From: Chrysogorgia sp. JL179-B06
Taxonomy: Eukaryota; Cnidaria; Anthozoa; Scleralcyonacea; Chrysogorgiidae
Length of the DNA stretch: 64,000 nucleotides
Assembly (NCBI GenBank): GCA_035772405.1
Contig: JAYKKM010000046.1
Span: forward strand, 444,501 to 508,500
Reading direction: 5' to 3'
The position numbers were made by a program, and so were the translations under genes. The notes under the pieces are model-generated. The model was not told where the DNA came from and searched no databases. It saw nothing but the letters and a program-made list of their open reading frames with translations. This document shows, one piece after another, positions 62,163 through 64,000 of this stretch; the stretch's first letter is position 1; each line of letters begins with the position of its first letter.

Positions 62163-63126
62163 AGACAACATGTTTTGTCTTGTCTTGTTTTGACAACTTG
62201 TCTTGTCTTGTCTTGTCTTGTCTTGACAACTTGTCTTGTCTTTTCTTGACAACTGGTCTTGTCTTGACAACTTGTCTTGTCTTGACAACTTGTCTTGTCT
62301 TGTATTGACAACTTGTCTTGTCTTGACAACTTGTCTTGTATTGTCTTGACAACTTGTCTTGTCTTGACAACTTGTCTTGTCTTGTGTTGACAACTGGTCT
62401 TGTCTTGTCTTGACAACTTGTCTTGTGTTGACAACTTGTCTTGTCTTGTCTTGACAACTTGTCTTGTCTTGTCTTGTCTTGCCTTGTCTTGTCTTGTCTT
62501 GTCTTGTCTTGTCTTGTCTTGTCTTGTCTTGTCTTGTCTTGTCTTGTCTTGTCTTGACAACTTGTCTTGTCTTGTCTTGACAACTTGTCTTGACAACTTG
62601 TCTTGACAACTTATCTTGACAACTTGTCTTGACAACTTCTCTTGTCTTGTCTTGTCTTGACAACTTGTCTTGTCTTGTTTTGTTTTGTCTTTTCTTGTCT
62701 TGTCTTGTCTTGTTTTGTCTTGTCTTGTCTTGTCTTGTCTCGCTTGTCTTGTCGTGTCTTGTCTTGACTTGACAACTTGTTTTGTCTTGTCTTGACAACT
62801 TGTCTTGTCTAGTCGTGTCTTGTCTTGACAACTTGTCTTGTCTTGATAACTTGTGTTGTCTTGACAATTTGTCTTGACAACTTGTCTTGTCTTGTCTAGT
62901 CTTGTCTTGTCTTATCTTGTCTTTTCTTGTCTTGACAACTTGTCTTGTGTTGTCTTGTCTTGACAACTTGTCTTGATAACTTTTCTTGACAACTTGTCTT
63001 GTCTTGTCTTTTCTTGTCTTGACAACTTGTCTTGACAACTTGTCTTGTTTTGTCTTGTATTGTCTTGACAACTTGTCTTGTATTGACAAATTGTCTTGTC
63101 TTGACAACTTGTCTTGACTTGTCTTG
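62163..63126. repeat. TTGTC/TTGACAAC minisatellite array, right block
   Basis: The satellite stops after GAGGAGAAC. Following a short AGACAACATG the same two-word minisatellite as at 1-16851 resumes in the same orientation. It contains a near-pure pentamer run at about 62466-62552 with one TTGCC. It is richer in TTTTG and TAGTC variants than the left block. It ends in single-copy DNA after GTCTTG. Confidence 0.95.
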
Positions 63127-63391
63127 CATTACCAACACTATATTTAAAAATGACAAGAATATGTGAAAGTAGCTGTACAATAACAAGTTCCCAATAGTGT
63201 GGCTCTCTGGTGGAACTATCCAACCACTCTCAAAAGGTGACAAGGACCACTGAGGACTTTGGGATGGCTATCCAACGGAAAACGTGTTGAACTATCCAGT
63301 GAATAACTTTAGAATCTTCGTTAATCAAAAGTGCTACTTTCTCTCAAAGTTACCAATAATACAAATCACCACTTCAAAGACAAAGTCATAG
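63127..63391. other. Single-copy spacer, no gene recognised
   Basis: Sequence complexity becomes normal here. I see no RNA gene, no convincing promoter and no long frame. The string CTATCCA occurs three times (63216, 63268, 63292) without a regular period. Confidence 0.5.
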
Positions 63392-63619
63392 CGGGACAAC
63401 AATGAGAGCTACTATAGGGTCGTGTTTGGGACATATTGTGCAAGTTTCTGTTGTGGAGTGTCGTTGCAACACTTGTCGCCCTCACAAGACGTCCACCCTG
63501 CTATCACAAGTGTAATGAGGTTCCATCTATACTTTACCATTAGAAGGCATCTCAGAAGGATGGAAGGTGGTGAGAGTATGGAGTCGATAAGTAGAGAGTT
63601 TGAGGCTGGAGAATTGTAA
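63392..63619 (+). other. Open stretch in frame with the downstream partial gene, ending in TAA
   Basis: Seventy-five sense codons run from just after a TAG (63389-63391) to a TAA at 63617-63619, in the same frame as 63620-64000. Its last part from the ATG at 63515 reads MRFHLYFTIRRHLRR and ends EFEAGEL, which looks protein-like. It could be an upstream part of the same gene interrupted by a nonsense mutation, a separate tiny frame, or chance. AAG|GTAAGA at 63618-63626 matches a 5' splice-site consensus but lies after the stop. No homology is recognised. Confidence 0.3.
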
Positions 63620-64000
63620 GGTAAGACAGACAAGATTCCCAGAAAACATTACTACCAGGGTAAAGTCCTTGCTGACGGTACAACGGGTGAGGAGAGAGTC
63701 TTCACGATTAACGACGTTAAGAACGACTATAAACGATACGTTCCTCTGGTGTCGAATGGTTTTACCAACATTGGGCGACAATACCTAAATCAGTCTATAG
63801 AAGACTTTGTTTACTCCACACTTGGTGCACAAGCTAGAACACGTGTGTCAGTCGTTGGTGGTTCCGCAGGTAGTCTAGAGACTCAACAAGAGTTTCGCAA
63901 GTTGGTGGAGGATAGCATTATAAACTATGACGTGTCAACGTGGATTCTCAATATGAACAAGTCGATTAGAGACACTAACGTTGTCCAAAATATCGCACTA
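63620..64000 (+). CDS. Partial protein-coding sequence of unknown function, truncated by the window
   Basis: The frame is open for all 127 codons from just after a TAA to the window edge, while both minus-strand and other plus frames hit stops. Codons favour AAC, GAC, TAC and GTT, as expected of real coding DNA. The translation starts GKTDKIPRKHYYQGKVLADG, continues through a VFTINDVKNDYKRYVPLVSN stretch, and has a small-residue patch VVGGSAGS around residues 80-87. No signal peptide or membrane segment is visible. The first in-frame ATG is only near 63950, so the true start must be upstream, either in an exon joined by splicing or before the in-frame TAA if this is a pseudogene. All glutamines use CAA or CAG, so reading TAA as glutamine is not favoured. 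I do not recognise the family. It could be a host gene exon or part of an integrated element. Confidence 0.5.

Noticed and set aside
62896..63243. Minus-strand frames starting in single-copy DNA and running into the minisatellite
   Set aside because: Most of their length is the stop-free repeat. The unique part is only about 40 codons and shows no recognisable domain.
63412..63781. Minus-strand frames 63412-63633 (73 codons) and 63527-63781 (84 codons)
   Set aside because: They overlap each other and the better-supported plus frame. Minus frames over 63790-64000 contain stops, and codon use favours the plus strand.
63600..63788. Alternative plus frame of 62 codons overlapping the partial gene
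   Set aside because: It ends at a TAA at 63786-63788, has arginine- and threonine-rich composition typical of an off-frame reading, and is shorter than the frame that stays open to the window edge.

Overview
The window is almost entirely tandemly repeated DNA and looks like nuclear heterochromatin of a eukaryote. I see no bacterial gene organisation, no rRNA or tRNA, and no CRISPR array. The species cannot be named from the sequence. The eukaryotic reading rests on a long monomeric satellite of roughly nucleosomal length (192 bp), a pentamer-based minisatellite with higher-order structure, and a short TIR-bearing, TTAA-flanked transposon-like element inside the satellite.

Layout. (1) 1-16851: minisatellite built from two words, the 5-mer TTGTC and the 8-mer TTGACAAC. 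It continues beyond the left edge. From about 4.3 kb onward it has three diverged copies of a higher-order unit of about 4-4.9 kb, recognisable by the order of 13-bp and 18-bp runs and by shared point variants. (2) 16852-62162: about 234 head-to-tail copies of an AT-rich 192-bp satellite, with linked variant classes, multi-unit duplications and edge-specific subfamilies. Each unit has a 9-bp perfect dyad, and about half carry a motif matching 13 of 17 positions of the mammalian CENP-B box. (3) 61360-61666: a 307-bp insertion in the satellite with ~25-bp terminal inverted repeats, TTAA on both sides, and a 16-bp piece of satellite sequence just inside its left end. (4) 62163-63126: the pentamer minisatellite resumes, so the satellite is embedded in it. 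(5) 63127-64000: the only single-copy DNA. It ends in a plus-strand reading frame open for the last 127 codons and running off the window, the only credible protein-coding sequence here.

Hundreds of long open frames exist in both arrays, but they follow from the repeat units. The minisatellite minus strand has no stop triplet in any frame, and the 192-bp unit is a multiple of three with a stop-free frame. I do not call them genes.

The most interesting points are the higher-order structure of the two-word minisatellite, the satellite class split that falls exactly on a CENP-B-box-like / CCAAT-TGACGTGA motif, the satellite fragment inside the transposon end, and the unidentified partial gene at the right edge.
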